From: Bin87 sp034420475
GTDB taxonomy: Bacteria; Chloroflexota; Dehalococcoidia; Lucifugimonadales; UBA3495
DNA: 64,000 bases
Assembly (NCBI GenBank): GCA_034420475.1
Contig: DAOULH010000103.1
Location: forward strand, 31,938-95,937
Direction: 5' to 3'
A program made the translations under genes and the position numbers. Shown here piece after piece: positions 1 through 8,782 of the stretch (its first letter is position 1; each line of letters begins with the position of its first letter). Under the pieces are notes generated by a model that saw nothing but the letters and a program-made list of their open reading frames with translations, did no database searches and was not told where the DNA came from.

Positions 1-230
1 TCGGCCAGCAGTTCCGCCCGATCCTGCTCCGGGAGGTCCTGGAAGATGCGCATCCTCTCCACAATCCACTCTTCCGAGGGGTTGTACAAGGGACTGTCAA
101 CGCGCTGGCCCCGCCGTGCTATCGCGCATAGCCGCGTCAGCGCCTCCTCAAATTCGGGGACGATTGCCGGTCCGGACAGCGGCGACTTGGCATCGGGCCG
201 GTCGGCGGTATTCGCGGTAGGGCTAGTCAA
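1..230 (-). CDS. Hypothetical protein, 5' part only (gene runs off the window start)
   Basis: An open frame on the minus strand starts with TTG at 228-230, preceded by GGGAGAG at a normal distance, and stays open to the window edge (76 codons visible). The overlapping ATG five bases upstream stops after two codons, so the TTG is the credible start. The visible product begins MTSPTANTADRPDAKSP, then becomes a charged, helix-prone segment (VPEFEEALTRLCAIARRG, later EEWIVERMRIFQDLPEQ). I recognise no family. The gene is divergent from the membrane protein at 530, with about 290 bp of non-coding sequence between them in which I see no further gene. Confidence 0.5.
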   Translation of the reverse strand, partial: MTSPTANTADRPDAKSPLSGPAIVPEFEEALTRLCAIARRGQRVDSPLYNPSEEWIVERMRIFQDLPEQDRAELLA

Positions 231-529
231 GGCATCTCTCCCAGAAAACGGGGCAAAAGGACGTGCCGGCAACGTCCGCCGACCGCCCCGCAACGCGTCA
301 GATCAGTAACATTCCGTCCGGCGACAATCAGTTCGAGCGAGGGCAGTTGAGTTGCACAATCACGAGCCGCCGGCGTCAGTTTACCAGTAGAAATCTTGAC
401 TGAATATGCTACCCCCAACCGCCCACACTGTCAAAAACCCGCCGCGCGATTTGCCGCCGTTTTGGCGTTTCAGCCCCGCGGCGATGTTAGACTCGCCCAC
501 CGCATCAGTATCTGCCTTGGGAGGCGGGC

Positions 530-1234
530 TTGCGCATATCACCAAACCGATTCCGTCCGTATCGTCGCCTTACACTGGACCTGTTGTTGGTCGCCGCCGT
601 CGCGGTGGCAGTGGTCGGCACCGTCGTACTGCTTAACCGCTGGCTTGTCGAGGCCGCGGATGCCGGCCGCTTTAGCGACGTTATCAGCTCTGCGCAGTTG
701 TTTGCCACTGCCGTGATCATCATCGCTGGCGCCGTATTCGCCTACCGGAAGCTCCAACTGTTCCGCGACTTCGAGCCGCATCTCACAGTCGCCCAATCAG
801 CCACCCACCGTGCCGTTGGCACTCAGTACGTGCATATCGCGGTGAACGCGACTTTGCACAATAGCTCGAAGGTTAGGGTCGAAATACGCGAAAGCTTCTT
901 CAGGCTGCACCAAGTCCAACCGTTGGACGATGAGGACATTGAATCTCTGTATGATGCGGCGTTCAATTCCGAACAGCACACCGATATCGGCTGGCCGGTC
1001 ATTGACGAAGCGTTTCGCCGCTTGGGCCCGAATGAACTGGTCATCGAGCCGGGCGAATCCCATCACGAATATTGCGAGTTTATTGTCTCCAACGGCGTCG
1101 ACACAGTGTTAATCTATTCGTACTTTTACAATTTGGAATATTCACAACACTCACGTTCTGCTCAAGGCTGGTCTGCCACGACCGTCCATGATATGGTTAC
1201 TGTAGAATACAGTGCCGATGTTGGAGCAGCGTAG
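530..1234 (+). CDS. Hypothetical membrane protein with two N-terminal TM segments
   Basis: 234 residues starting with TTG, placed five bases after a GGGAGG ribosome binding site at 519-524. Two hydrophobic segments are clear, at about residues 15-37 and 55-74, followed by a soluble domain of about 160 residues that is moderately acidic and probably beta-rich (hydrophobic/polar alternation such as YVHIAVNATLHNSSKVRVEI). I see no catalytic motif and no named family. The architecture fits a membrane-anchored protein with a large cytoplasmic domain. It is followed after four bases by a small gene and then a strong terminator, so the two probably form one short transcript. Confidence 0.72.
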   Translation: MRISPNRFRPYRRLTLDLLLVAAVAVAVVGTVVLLNRWLVEAADAGRFSDVISSAQLFATAVIIIAGAVFAYRKLQLFRDFEPHLTVAQSATHRAVGTQYVHIAVNATLHNSSKVRVEIRESFFRLHQVQPLDDEDIESLYDAAFNSEQHTDIGWPVIDEAFRRLGPNELVIEPGESHHEYCEFIVSNGVDTVLIYSYFYNLEYSQHSRSAQGWSATTVHDMVTVEYSADVGAA

Positions 1235-1238
1235 AATC

Positions 1239-1409
1239 ATGCCAACCGACAATAAACAACCTGAAATTCGTGGGCGTCGCGTCCGCCTGATCGAAGGTAC
1301 GGCCCCGCGTGTGGCGACCCCCAAAGCCTGGCCTCCCGGCAAACCCCCAGGCGGCAAGCTCCCGCCCGAAGCCAGGCCGTCCGCCCAAAACCGGCCCACC
1401 GAAACCTGA
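1239..1409 (+). CDS. Small basic proline-rich hypothetical protein
   Basis: A 56-codon frame starts with ATG four bases after the stop of the two-TM protein; the spacing suggests translational coupling, with GGAGC upstream inside the preceding gene. The product begins MPTDNKQPEIRGRRVRLIEG, followed by a Pro/Gly/Lys/Arg-rich tail and no hydrophobic segment. It ends 27 bp before a rho-independent terminator, which supports it being the last gene of the transcript. It could equally be a non-coding 3' end; coding bias is hard to judge at this length. Confidence 0.42.
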   Translation: MPTDNKQPEIRGRRVRLIEGTAPRVATPKAWPPGKPPGGKLPPEARPSAQNRPTET

Positions 1410-1435
1410 CGCCTTGCAAACCCCTCCGCGATGCC

Positions 1436-1466
1436 GGGCAGCGCGTTCCGCCGTGCTGCCCTTTTT
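1436..1466 (+). terminator. Rho-independent terminator of the 530-1409 transcript
   Basis: A perfect 7-bp stem GGGCAGC / GCTGCCC (1436-1442 and 1455-1461) with a 12-base loop is followed directly by TTTTT. It sits downstream of the small proline-rich gene and before the acyl-CoA synthetase. Confidence 0.78.
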
Positions 1467-1611
1467 CATGGGTTGCGCTGAACGGCAGCGCCATTGCGTG
1501 CGCGAGCCGCAAAAACGATACAATTGTCCCAATCGAGACGTCATACGGACTCACGCTGATCACCCGCCAACGGAATTGGCCTGACCACAACCCTTCCCAG
1601 GAGGCGCTGCC

Positions 1612-3303
1612 GTGGCTACCAGCATCGATACCCGCCTGCCCATCGGCGATATCCTCGACCAGCAGACCGACCGCTACCCCGACCGCGAAGCCCTCGTCCA
1701 TACCGCCACCGGCGACCGTTTCACCTACCGCCGGTTCCATGCCGAGGTCGAGCGGGTTGCCCGCGGTTTCATGTCCATCGGCATCGAGAAGGGCCAACAC
1801 GTCGGCATCTGGGCCACCAACTACACCGAGTGGGTCCTGACCCAGTTTGCCACCGCCAAGATCGGCGCCGTCCTGGTCAACGTCAACCCCGCCTACCGCA
1901 CGCACGAACTCGCCTACCTGCTGGAACAGTCCCAGCTCACCGCCCTGGTCCTCATCGGCCGCTTCCGCACCTCCGACTACGTGGCCATGGTCAACGAACT
2001 GGTCCCCGAGTTGCTCGAAACGACACCCGGCGAGTTGCGATCCAGTGCATTCCCCTACCTGCGTCACCTAGTGTTCATCCCGCCCCACGACGAACCCGAC
2101 GCGCCCACACCCGCCGGCATGTGGCGCTGGGACGACCTGCTGACCCGCTGCAAGCAGGTGAGCCCAGCGTATCTCCAGGCTCGCCAGGCTCAGTGCGCCC
2201 CCGACGACCCAATCAACATCCAGTACACCTCCGGCACCACCGGCAACCCCAAGGGCGCGACCCTCACCCACCACAACATCCTCTCCAACGCCCTCCACGT
2301 CGGCGACTGCATGGAGATGGACGAGCATGATCGCCTCTGCATCCCCGTGCCCTTCTACCACTGCTTCGGCTGCGTCATGGGCACCCTGAACTGCGTCGTC
2401 CACGGTTCCACCATGGTCATTCCCGCCGAGCACTTCGACCCCCTCCAGACCCTGCGCGCCATCTCCGACGAGCGCTGCACCGCCGTCCACGGCGTGCCCA
2501 CCATGTTCATCGCCCAGCTCAGCCATCCCGACTTCGCCCAGTTCGATCTCGGCTCCCTGCGCACCGGCATCATGGCCGGCTCGCCCTGTCCCATCGAGGT
2601 GATGCGCGAGGTCATCGACCGCATGGGCGCCCAGCGCATCACCATCGCCTACGGCCTCACCGAAGCCTCGCCCGTCATCACCCAGACCCTCGCCGACGAC
2701 AGCATCGAGCGCCGCGTCTCCACCGTGGGCAAGGTCTTGCCCAACGTGGAGGTCCGCCTGGTCGATCCCGACACCGACCTCGAAGTGAGTGCCGGCGAGC
2801 AGGGCGAGCTCCAGACCCGCAGCAGCATGGTCATGCTGGGCTACTACAACATGCCCGACGCCACCGCCGATTCCATCGACGCCGACGGCTGGCTCCATAC
2901 CGGCGACCTGGCCACCGTGGACGAGGACGGCTACTACAAGATCACCGGCCGCCTCAAGGACATGATCATCCGCGGCGGCGAGAACGTTTACCCCCGTGAG
3001 ATCGAGGAGTTCCTCTACACCCACCCGCAGATCGACGACGTGCAGGTCATCGGCGTGCCCGATCAGCGCTTCGGCGAGGAGGTCATGGCCTGGGTCCGCC
3101 TCAAGCCCGACGCCGACGCCACCGAGGACTCCATCCGCGACTTCTGCCGCGGCAGGATCGCCCACTACAAGGTCCCCCGCTACGTCAAGTTCACCGACGA
3201 GTTCCCCATGACCGTCACCGGCAAAATCCAAAAATTCATCATGCGCGAGCAGTCCATCGAAGAACTCGGCCTGCAAACCGCGGCCAGCGTCCAAACGGCG
3301 TAA
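1612..3303 (+). CDS. AMP-binding acyl-CoA synthetase (fatty-acid--CoA ligase family)
   Basis: 563 residues starting with GTG, preceded by GGAGG nine bases upstream. It activates a carboxylic acid with ATP to an acyl-adenylate and transfers it to CoA. The ANL-superfamily signatures are intact: the AMP-binding P-loop YTSGTTGNPKG near residue 205, YGLTEASP near 347, the adenosine/ribose-binding GWLHTGDLA near 426 with the hinge GRLKDMIIRGGENVYP just after it, and the catalytic C-terminal lysine context TGKIQK near 537. Length is usual for medium/long-chain FadD-type ligases; substrate chain length cannot be read from sequence. It is apparently monocistronic, with a possible -10 TACAAT at 1519-1524. 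A fragment of the dispersed palindromic repeat lies just downstream. Confidence 0.93.
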   Translation: MATSIDTRLPIGDILDQQTDRYPDREALVHTATGDRFTYRRFHAEVERVARGFMSIGIEKGQHVGIWATNYTEWVLTQFATAKIGAVLVNVNPAYRTHELAYLLEQSQLTALVLIGRFRTSDYVAMVNELVPELLETTPGELRSSAFPYLRHLVFIPPHDEPDAPTPAGMWRWDDLLTRCKQVSPAYLQARQAQCAPDDPINIQYTSGTTGNPKGATLTHHNILSNALHVGDCMEMDEHDRLCIPVPFYHCFGCVMGTLNCVVHGSTMVIPAEHFDPLQTLRAISDERCTAVHGVPTMFIAQLSHPDFAQFDLGSLRTGIMAGSPCPIEVMREVIDRMGAQRITIAYGLTEASPVITQTLADDSIERRVSTVGKVLPNVEVRLVDPDTDLEVSAGEQGELQTRSSMVMLGYYNMPDATADSIDADGWLHTGDLATVDEDGYYKITGRLKDMIIRGGENVYPREIEEFLYTHPQIDDVQVIGVPDQRFGEEVMAWVRLKPDADATEDSIRDFCRGRIAHYKVPRYVKFTDEFPMTVTGKIQKFIMREQSIEELGLQTAASVQTA

Positions 3304-3329
3304 CGCTATCCCCACGCATCGCCTCGTGA

Positions 3330-3394
3330 GTCATTGCGAGCGCAGCGCGGCAATCTCGCCGGAGTCGGGACGCTGCTTGCATTCTCGCCCCAGG
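3330..3394. repeat. Remnant of dispersed repeat B (left arm only)
   Basis: Contains the signature GTCATTGCGAG followed by CGCGGCAATCTCG, as in the full copies, but the right arm and the GTAACTGTTCAG ends are missing. It lies between the acyl-CoA synthetase and the convergent P-loop kinase gene. Confidence 0.5.
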
Positions 3395-3428
3395 ATGTTG
3401 AGGGCACTCCGCGAGAACCGATAGCGGA

Positions 3429-3971
3429 CTACCAATCTCCTGACGGCCTGCTCAGACGAGCGACCAACGCCTCCGCCTCGGCCGGACTCCCCAGCTCAAT
3501 CACCCGCAGGTGCGGAAAATCCCCGCTGTCCAGTATCCGCCGGTACTCCCGCCGCACCCGCCGGTGGCTGGTGATCGCCCACAGGATGATCGAATCCCGG
3601 CTGAGGAACGATTGCTGGAAGCCTTCCCGGTTGCCGGAGAACAACTCTTCCCGGGTGATCACCCGCCTGGTGGTCCGAGACAGGGCGCGCCACAGCACCA
3701 CCCGAAAGGGGTAGTTGAGCCAGACGACAGCAGTGGCCCGTCCCCAGACAATGTCCCGCACGGCGCTGTAGTTGCCGTCCATCACCCACCGTTCCGCCGC
3801 CGCGTCCGCGCTCACCATCCGCCGCACCTCATCCACCGGCCGCTCCCGCCAGCCGGACATCCAGTGGATACCATCCAGCTCAACGTGTGGCGCTCCCAAC
3901 ACTCCGGCCAGCTGCCGCGCCAGGGTTGTCTTCCCGGAGCAACTCGTCCCAACCACCACCACCCGCTCCAT
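3429..3971 (-). CDS. P-loop NTPase, adenylate kinase-like (FlaR-type) small kinase
   Basis: About 180 residues beginning MERVVVVGTSCSGKTTLARQ, a textbook Walker A (GTSCSGKTT) right at the N-terminus. Further on come LDGIHW (lid/base recognition region of small nucleotide kinases), WVMDGNY (the D-G-N motif typical of FlaR-like kinases) and a basic segment RVRREYRRIL. The family transfers phosphate from ATP to small substrates, but the substrate is generally unknown. An in-frame ATG at 4022 would add 17 residues; I prefer 3971 because family members begin directly at the beta-strand before the P-loop, although neither start has a convincing ribosome binding site. It is monocistronic and convergent with the upstream ligase. 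Confidence 0.78.
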   Translation of the reverse strand: MERVVVVGTSCSGKTTLARQLAGVLGAPHVELDGIHWMSGWRERPVDEVRRMVSADAAAERWVMDGNYSAVRDIVWGRATAVVWLNYPFRVVLWRALSRTTRRVITREELFSGNREGFQQSFLSRDSIILWAITSHRRVRREYRRILDSGDFPHLRVIELGSPAEAEALVARLSRPSGDW

Positions 3972-4440
3972 CGCCCGGCCCACGCTCTCGCCCGCCATGC
4001 CCATTTCAAGGTACTGCTGCATCGAATCTCTGCCTTCTCCAACTCCGGATCCTGCGGCAACGCCATCCTCCTCGCAGTATCTGTGTTGGGTGTCAAGGTC
4101 TTTTCAGGCTATGGGTTGGAAATCCGGTTGCCATAGGGCGCCGCGGCGGGCTGCGGCGTTGAGTTGCATCGGCTCATCTGTCGCCTCCGCCTGTCTTGTG
4201 TGATAATGGCGGCGCTGCGGTTCTCCACACTTGCCATGGGGGTCTCATGCCCGTCTATCCGTTCGGAGCGGCCCGGCGCCTTCTGGGAAGGGTGTCCTGC
4301 TGCGAGATGGTGCCGACCAGCCACAGAGACCGGCTCACCCAATGACAGACGACCCGCCCCTGCCTCTCCCTACGGATTGGCCTGCCCGCAGGGCCCTGTA
4401 AACGTACAAATGACATTAGCATTAATGAGGAGATGAAGAG
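3972..4440. other. Intergenic region between divergent kinase and deacetylase genes
   Basis: Roughly 420-470 bp with no gene I can defend. A TGTGATAAT extended -10-like sequence lies at 4199-4207 without a matching -35. A 32-codon frame starts at 4247 behind a GGGGG run, but its composition gives no support. The last part carries GAGGAG (4427-4432), the ribosome binding site of the deacetylase gene. Confidence 0.5.
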
Positions 4441-5355
4441 ATGCCCGCAGAACGGCGCTTCGGGATGGACCACCCGCACTATGACTGGTCGCCTCTCAAC
4501 AAGCGGGGCATCCTGCGCTGGCCCGACAACGCGCGGGTTGCCCTGTGCGTCATTGTCAACCTCGAGCACCCCGAGTGGGACCCGCCGGAAGACAGCTTCA
4601 CCACGCCCTTCGCTGGTGGCCTGGGCGCCCGGGGCTTCCCCGACTACGCCCGGTTGTCCCACCGGGAGTACGGCCACCGGGTGGGCATCTTCCGCGTGCT
4701 GGACACCCTGCGGCGGCACGGCATCCCGGCCACCGTGGCCATGGACGCCATGACCGCCGAGAACTACCCTTACCTGGTACGCCACTGCCAGGAGGCCGGG
4801 GCGGAGATCATCGGCCACGGCGTATCGCTGTCGCAAATGATATCCAGCAATATGTCCGAGGATGCCGAGCGGGAGTACATCAGCCAGTCGGTGGCTGCCC
4901 TGTCCCGCGCCACCGGCAGCGCGCCCGCCGGCTGGCTGGGGCCGGAATACGGCGAGTCCAACCGCACCCCCCAGTTGTTGTCCGAGGCCGGCCTGCGCTA
5001 CGTCTGCGACTGGGTCAACGATGAGCAGCCCTATCCGCTCCACAGCCCCCACGGGGAGATGTTCACCCTGCCCGTGATGTGGGAACTGGACGACATATCC
5101 GCCATGTGGGAACGCCGGGTAGTCGTCGGCCGGTACCAGCAGCTTCTGGAAGAGAGCTTTGAGACCCTGTACGAGGACGGGCAGCACAATGGGCGCCTGA
5201 TGGCGCTGAACCTGCATCCCTGGCTCATCGGCCAGCCCTTCCGCATCGGCTACCTCGACCGGGCCTTGGGCCGCATGATGCGACGGGGCGGCGTGTGGGC
5301 GGCCACCGGCTCGCAGATCGTGGACTGGTACCGGGACAACCCGCCGACGGCGTAG
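4441..5355 (+). CDS. Polysaccharide deacetylase family protein (NodB/PuuE-like)
   Basis: 304 residues with ATG start eight bases after GAGGAG. The fold is that of carbohydrate esterase 4 and PuuE-type (allantoinase/peptidase-like) deacetylases: an N-terminal region RVALCVIVNLEHPEW, then DTLRRHGIPATVAMD (the strand normally carrying metal-ligand context) and GAEIIGHGVSLSQM around residues 120-135, where the family has its His motif. A late ALNLHPWLIGQPFR supplies the C-terminal His. Such proteins hydrolyse C-N bonds in N-acetyl sugars or in small amides; this subgroup, common in environmental bacteria, resembles the small-molecule PuuE branch more than cell-wall deacetylases because no signal peptide is present. 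A palindromic repeat of family A follows. Confidence 0.85.
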   Translation: MPAERRFGMDHPHYDWSPLNKRGILRWPDNARVALCVIVNLEHPEWDPPEDSFTTPFAGGLGARGFPDYARLSHREYGHRVGIFRVLDTLRRHGIPATVAMDAMTAENYPYLVRHCQEAGAEIIGHGVSLSQMISSNMSEDAEREYISQSVAALSRATGSAPAGWLGPEYGESNRTPQLLSEAGLRYVCDWVNDEQPYPLHSPHGEMFTLPVMWELDDISAMWERRVVVGRYQQLLEESFETLYEDGQHNGRLMALNLHPWLIGQPFRIGYLDRALGRMMRRGGVWAATGSQIVDWYRDNPPTA

Positions 5356-5363
5356 GCATTGCC

Positions 5364-5520
5364 CGCACGCATACCCACTTTCGTAAATTGTCAGAATCAG
5401 GATTTTCAAGATTTGGGGATTATCAGGATTGACCCGTTCTGTGATGGAGATCTCCCAATCCTGCCAAATCATAAAATCCCGTAAATCCTGATTCTGACGT
5501 TCCCCCGCCGCAAACCGGGT
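5364..5520. repeat. Dispersed palindromic repeat A, copy 1
   Basis: The core at 5390-5498 is an imperfect 109-bp palindrome with perfect 16-bp ends, GTCAGAATCAGGATTT at 5390-5405 and its reverse complement at 5483-5498. The flanks are also shared with copy 2 at 14110-14278 in inverted orientation (left flank resembling CCCACTTTCGTAAATT, right flank CCGCCGCAAACCGGGT), so the repeating unit is about 150 bp rather than the hairpin alone. It could act as a terminator between the deacetylase and the convergent acetyltransferase gene. Confidence 0.75.
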
Positions 5521-5555
5521 TGAGCATGAGAAGCATCGCGCGGCTGCCCCACGGC

Positions 5556-6068
5556 TCACCGCGTAATCGCGTAGAGAAACTGGTCGATGACCTGTCCATT
5601 CTTGGTGACGCTCTTTTTCAGGCGGCCCTCGCACTGGTAGCCAACCTTCTCCAGCACCCGGGCCGAAGCGGGGTTCCACTCGTACACGTAGCCGTACACG
5701 CGCACCAGGTTGAACTCTTCAAACGCGTACTCGGTGAACGCCCGCAGTGCTGCGGTGGCAATCCCGCGGCCCCAGAACGGCTCCCCCAGCCAGTAGCCGA
5801 TCTCTCCCGACCGGCGATGTACGTCCCGCTGCGTCTGGAGCCCGATTCCCCCGATCAGCTCGGACTCCGAGGCTATGGCAAAGTCGGTTTCCTTAGCCTG
5901 CTGCGCCACCAAATCGATCCAGGTCTCCGCGTGGGCCAGGGTGTACGGGTACGGAAAGGCGTCGCGCAGGTTCCGCGACACATTCCGGTTGTTGGCGTAC
6001 CGAGACAGCGCCTCGGCGTCCTCCCTGCGGAAGCTCCGGATCTGCCATTCACCCACATCTATACGCAT
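5556..6068 (-). CDS. GNAT family N-acetyltransferase (RimJ/RimL-like)
   Basis: 170 residues. The acetyltransferase_3 pattern is complete: an N-terminal IRSFRREDAEALSRYANN, then IGGIGLQ, IGYWLGEPFWGRGIATAALR (the acetyl-CoA binding loop with the Q/R-x-x-G-x-A motif as FWGRGIAT) and VYEWNPASARVLEKVGY near residue 140, where NPAS and the aromatic position bind CoA. The family moves acetyl groups from acetyl-CoA to protein N-termini or small amines; the acceptor is not predictable. It is monocistronic, convergent with the deacetylase across a repeat, and divergent from a second, unrelated-looking acetyltransferase at 6244. Confidence 0.9.
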   Translation of the reverse strand: MRIDVGEWQIRSFRREDAEALSRYANNRNVSRNLRDAFPYPYTLAHAETWIDLVAQQAKETDFAIASESELIGGIGLQTQRDVHRRSGEIGYWLGEPFWGRGIATAALRAFTEYAFEEFNLVRVYGYVYEWNPASARVLEKVGYQCEGRLKKSVTKNGQVIDQFLYAITR

Positions 6069-6243
6069 CGTTCACGACCTGGTCCATTCGGCATGCACAA
6101 TAGGATACGCCTCTACTCGGGCAATTTGCCAAAAATATCCCGTGCATCCCATCCATCCCGTTCATCCCGGTAAAATAGTCCACCCGGCATCTGGAGCCGG
6201 GTACGCCTCGGAAACCAACTCACGCCGACTACGGGAGATCGCC

Positions 6244-6855
6244 ATGCCGCCTGTGTCCAACCCGAAACTAGACCCGCAACCGGTCACCCTGACCGGCAAT
6301 CTGGTCCGCCTGGAACCCTTGGGTACTCAGCACGCCGACGATCTTTACGCCGTAGGCGCCGACGACTCCATCTGGCGCTATCTGCCCCGTCCGGCGTTCG
6401 TCGGCCTCGACGACGCGCGGCAATGGGTCGAGCAGAGCATGGCCCAGACCGGCCGGGGCGAGCGGGTTGCATTCGCCGTGGTCCACTTGGAGACCGGTCA
6501 AGCCATTGGTTCCACGGCGTACCTGGACATCGACCGGCCCAACCGCGCCCTGGAAATCGGGATGACCTGGTATGCCACGGCGTGGCAGCGCACCGGCGTC
6601 AACACCGAGTGCAAGTACCTGCTGATGAGCCATGCCTTCGAGGACCAGGCGGCTCGGCGGGTCAGCCTCAAGACCGACCACCGGAACGAACGGTCTCGCC
6701 GTGCCATCCTGAGGCTGGGCGCCGTGGAAGAGGGCACCTGGCGCAACCACCGCATCGCCTGGGACGGCGCCGACCGCCATTCGGTGTACTTCAGCGTCAT
6801 CGACTCCGAGTGGCCCAAGGTGAAACAGCGCCTGGAAAGCCTGATGCGGCGGTGA
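6244..6855 (+). CDS. GNAT family N-acetyltransferase
   Basis: 203 residues. The frame is open far upstream, but the ATG at 6244 has GGGAGA at the right distance and begins the typical VTLTGNLVRLEPL strand. Later motifs are AIGSTAYLDID, LEIGMTWYATAWQRTGVNTE (the CoA loop, here WQRTGVNTECK) and VSLKTDHRNERSRRAILRLG, matching the acetyltransferase_3 subgroup in which this loop reads QRTxxNTE. That subgroup acetylates unknown amine substrates. It is divergently arranged with the acetyltransferase at 5556-6068 and ends at a short palindrome, TTCCCGTACGGGAA (6857-6870), before a convergent membrane gene. Confidence 0.9.
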   Translation: MPPVSNPKLDPQPVTLTGNLVRLEPLGTQHADDLYAVGADDSIWRYLPRPAFVGLDDARQWVEQSMAQTGRGERVAFAVVHLETGQAIGSTAYLDIDRPNRALEIGMTWYATAWQRTGVNTECKYLLMSHAFEDQAARRVSLKTDHRNERSRRAILRLGAVEEGTWRNHRIAWDGADRHSVYFSVIDSEWPKVKQRLESLMRR

Positions 6856-6906
6856 GTTCCCGTACGGGAAGATCAGGCTCCGGTCGAGCCGCGACGATGC
6901 CTGGCG

Positions 6907-7386
6907 TCAGCCACCCGGTCCGTAATCCCGTGAGGACAGGGCTTCGCCAACCGCCGCCACAAACGTCCGGACCTCTTCGCGACGTTTGGATCGGCGGCCG
7001 GAGTACCAGGAACCGCCGCCGTGGAAGTAGAGGGTCGCGAAGTACGTGCGCCCGAAAATGCGAGAACGAAATATGATGATGGGCGCAGCCAGGAGACCGC
7101 CGAGAATAAGGAAGAACGGGCCGGCGTCAAAGTTGCCCAAGGCCAAAGCAAATGCTCCAAGGATCCCGGACGCTGCGCCGAGAACCAAGGCAACAATCGC
7201 AAAAAACGTTTTCCAGCCGGAGCCTTCGCTGCTCAACTGCACAGACGCAATCTCCCGGGTCACGAACGTGCGTTCCTCGCCTCGCCACTTTTGTCCATTG
7301 ACCTGGTACAACGGCATGCTGATGCGCGTTTGCGACACATAAACGTCCTCACCTTCTAGATAGACGATCTCAGTCCGTTGTGTCAT
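6907..7386 (-). CDS. Hypothetical membrane protein, DUF6232-like
   Basis: 159 residues starting with ATG at 7386 (GAGG seven bases upstream; a TTG two codons earlier is possible). The N-terminal half is beta-rich (VYLEGEDVYVSQTRI, TFVTREIASVQL), which resembles the small PH-like domain of DUF6232-type proteins where a reporter strand TREIASV precedes two TM segments. Two hydrophobic stretches follow at about residues 57-80 and 85-105, then a cytoplasmic tail with RRSKRREEVRTFV. Members of this family are found in many bacteria with no known biochemical role. It is convergent with the 6244 acetyltransferase and divergent from the monooxygenase at 7615. Confidence 0.7.
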   Translation of the reverse strand: MTQRTEIVYLEGEDVYVSQTRISMPLYQVNGQKWRGEERTFVTREIASVQLSSEGSGWKTFFAIVALVLGAASGILGAFALALGNFDAGPFFLILGGLLAAPIIIFRSRIFGRTYFATLYFHGGGSWYSGRRSKRREEVRTFVAAVGEALSSRDYGPGG

Positions 7387-7614
7387 GCCCAAACCTCATT
7401 CGAACGACGATCCGCTGGCCACAATGAGTACGTGCGTGAAAGGGCTAAGGTGTGCGGGTATTCTTGCACATGAACCGAACTTGGACAAGGCGCTCGCGCG
7501 GTCCGTTCCCGGTGCCACTCACACGAAACGGTTATACTGACATCGCAAATCGCCTCTTCGCAGGACACATTGCGCCTGCAATGACAAGGCGAACCTTACG
7601 GAGGAACACACCAA

Positions 7615-8748
7615 ATGCACTGTGGAGTGATGGTCACCGGCTACAATCAGGGTGATTGGCCTCGGCTGATGGCGGAGGACTACGACCGGCCTCCAGACAG
7701 ACCCGACGCCAGCAACATGGACGACACTCTCTACATGGGGGAACTGGTCGAGCCGCTGGGGTTCGATTCCATCTGGGCCACGGAGCACTACGGTTCCGCC
7801 TACTCCATGCAGCCCAACCCGTTGCAATACCTGGCGTACTGGGCCGGCCGCACCAGCCGGGTTGACGTGGGCACGGCGGTGGTAGTGGCCCCCTGGTGGA
7901 ACCCGGTCCGGCTGGCCTCCGAGCTCTCCATGCTGGACATTCTGCTGAAGGGACGGCGCCTGCACCTGGGCATCGGCCGCGGCATCGCTCCTCACGAGTA
8001 CGCTTCCCTGGGCTACCCCATCGGCGAGTCGCACAAGTATTTCTACGACGTGATCAACGCCATCAAGGCCGCCGACGGCGCGGAGCGGTTCGAGTTCCAG
8101 GGGGAGGTGTACGACATCCCGCCGACCACCATCCGGCCCCAGGCGCGGCACAAGGGCGAACTGACCCGTGACATCAAGGTGGCTTTCACCACCGAGGCGT
8201 CGGCGCGAATGGCCGCCGAAAACGGCCTGGGCCAGATGTTCGTCGCCGGCGACGACGTGGACGAGATGGTCGCCAAGGTGCGCCGGTTCAACCGGATCCG
8301 CAAGGAACTCGGCCTGCCGCCGGACCAGCCCACCACCCTGCTGTGGATGTACTGTGCCGAGTCCCACGAGGAAGCCGAGGAGGGGTGGATCTACTTCCAC
8401 AACCAGCTCATGGCGGCGCAGCACCACTACTTCGAGTGGAACAACCCGGGCTACGAGGGCATCCACGGCTACGAGGAATACCTGACTCGCCATCAGGCCG
8501 ACGTGGGCACCGCCGACGCCAGCTTCAACGCCCGCCGCGCCACCCAGCCCATCGGCACGCCCGACGAGATCATCGAGAAGATCCGCACATTGCAGTGGAC
8601 CATCAGCCTGGAGAAAGTCGTGATCCACATGTTCTACGGCGGGATGCCTCGGGACAAGGCGGAAAAGAGCCTCCGCCTCTTTGCCGAAAAGGTCCTCCCG
8701 GCAGTGCAGGCCATGCCCACCCCAATCAACCCCGACTCGCTGGAGTAA
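7615..8748 (+). CDS. LLM class flavin-dependent oxidoreductase (bacterial luciferase-like)
   Basis: 377 residues; CGGAGGA precedes the ATG. The luciferase-like TIM-barrel fold shows in MGELVEPLGFDSIWATEHY (family signature near residues 38-56), VDVGTAVVVAPWWNPVRLASE, LGIGRGIAPHEY around 118-130, and the C-terminal IGTPDEIIEKI. These enzymes use reduced FMN or F420 to oxygenate or oxidise small organic compounds. Large paralog sets are a hallmark of SAR202-type Chloroflexota and some Actinobacteria. A -10-like TATACT lies at 7533-7538. The gene is followed by repeat A copy 3 and then a co-directional Gfo/Idh oxidoreductase, so the two may share a catabolic role; the substrate is unknown. Confidence 0.92.
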   Translation: MHCGVMVTGYNQGDWPRLMAEDYDRPPDRPDASNMDDTLYMGELVEPLGFDSIWATEHYGSAYSMQPNPLQYLAYWAGRTSRVDVGTAVVVAPWWNPVRLASELSMLDILLKGRRLHLGIGRGIAPHEYASLGYPIGESHKYFYDVINAIKAADGAERFEFQGEVYDIPPTTIRPQARHKGELTRDIKVAFTTEASARMAAENGLGQMFVAGDDVDEMVAKVRRFNRIRKELGLPPDQPTTLLWMYCAESHEEAEEGWIYFHNQLMAAQHHYFEWNNPGYEGIHGYEEYLTRHQADVGTADASFNARRATQPIGTPDEIIEKIRTLQWTISLEKVVIHMFYGGMPRDKAEKSLRLFAEKVLPAVQAMPTPINPDSLE

Positions 8749-8782
8749 GGCCGTCTTACGCTTACCCGCGTTCGGAGAAATT

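Noticed and set aside
2068..3315. A 415-codon minus-strand frame opposite the acyl-CoA synthetase
   Set aside because: Gly/Ala/Val/Asp/His-only composition and exact antisense placement show it to be a shadow of the real gene.
4247..4345. A 32-codon frame (MPVYPFGAARRLLGRVSCC...) before the deacetylase gene
   Set aside because: Only a poly-G run precedes it, the product has no family, and it lies in a non-coding stretch. Possible but not supported.
4255..5679. A 474-codon minus-strand frame over the deacetylase gene
   Set aside because: Antisense artefact: composition is biased, it crosses repeat A and no known motif appears.
6857..6870. TTCCCGTACGGGAA palindrome after the acetyltransferase gene
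   Set aside because: Only 14 bp, without T run or repeated occurrence; not enough to call a terminator or operator.
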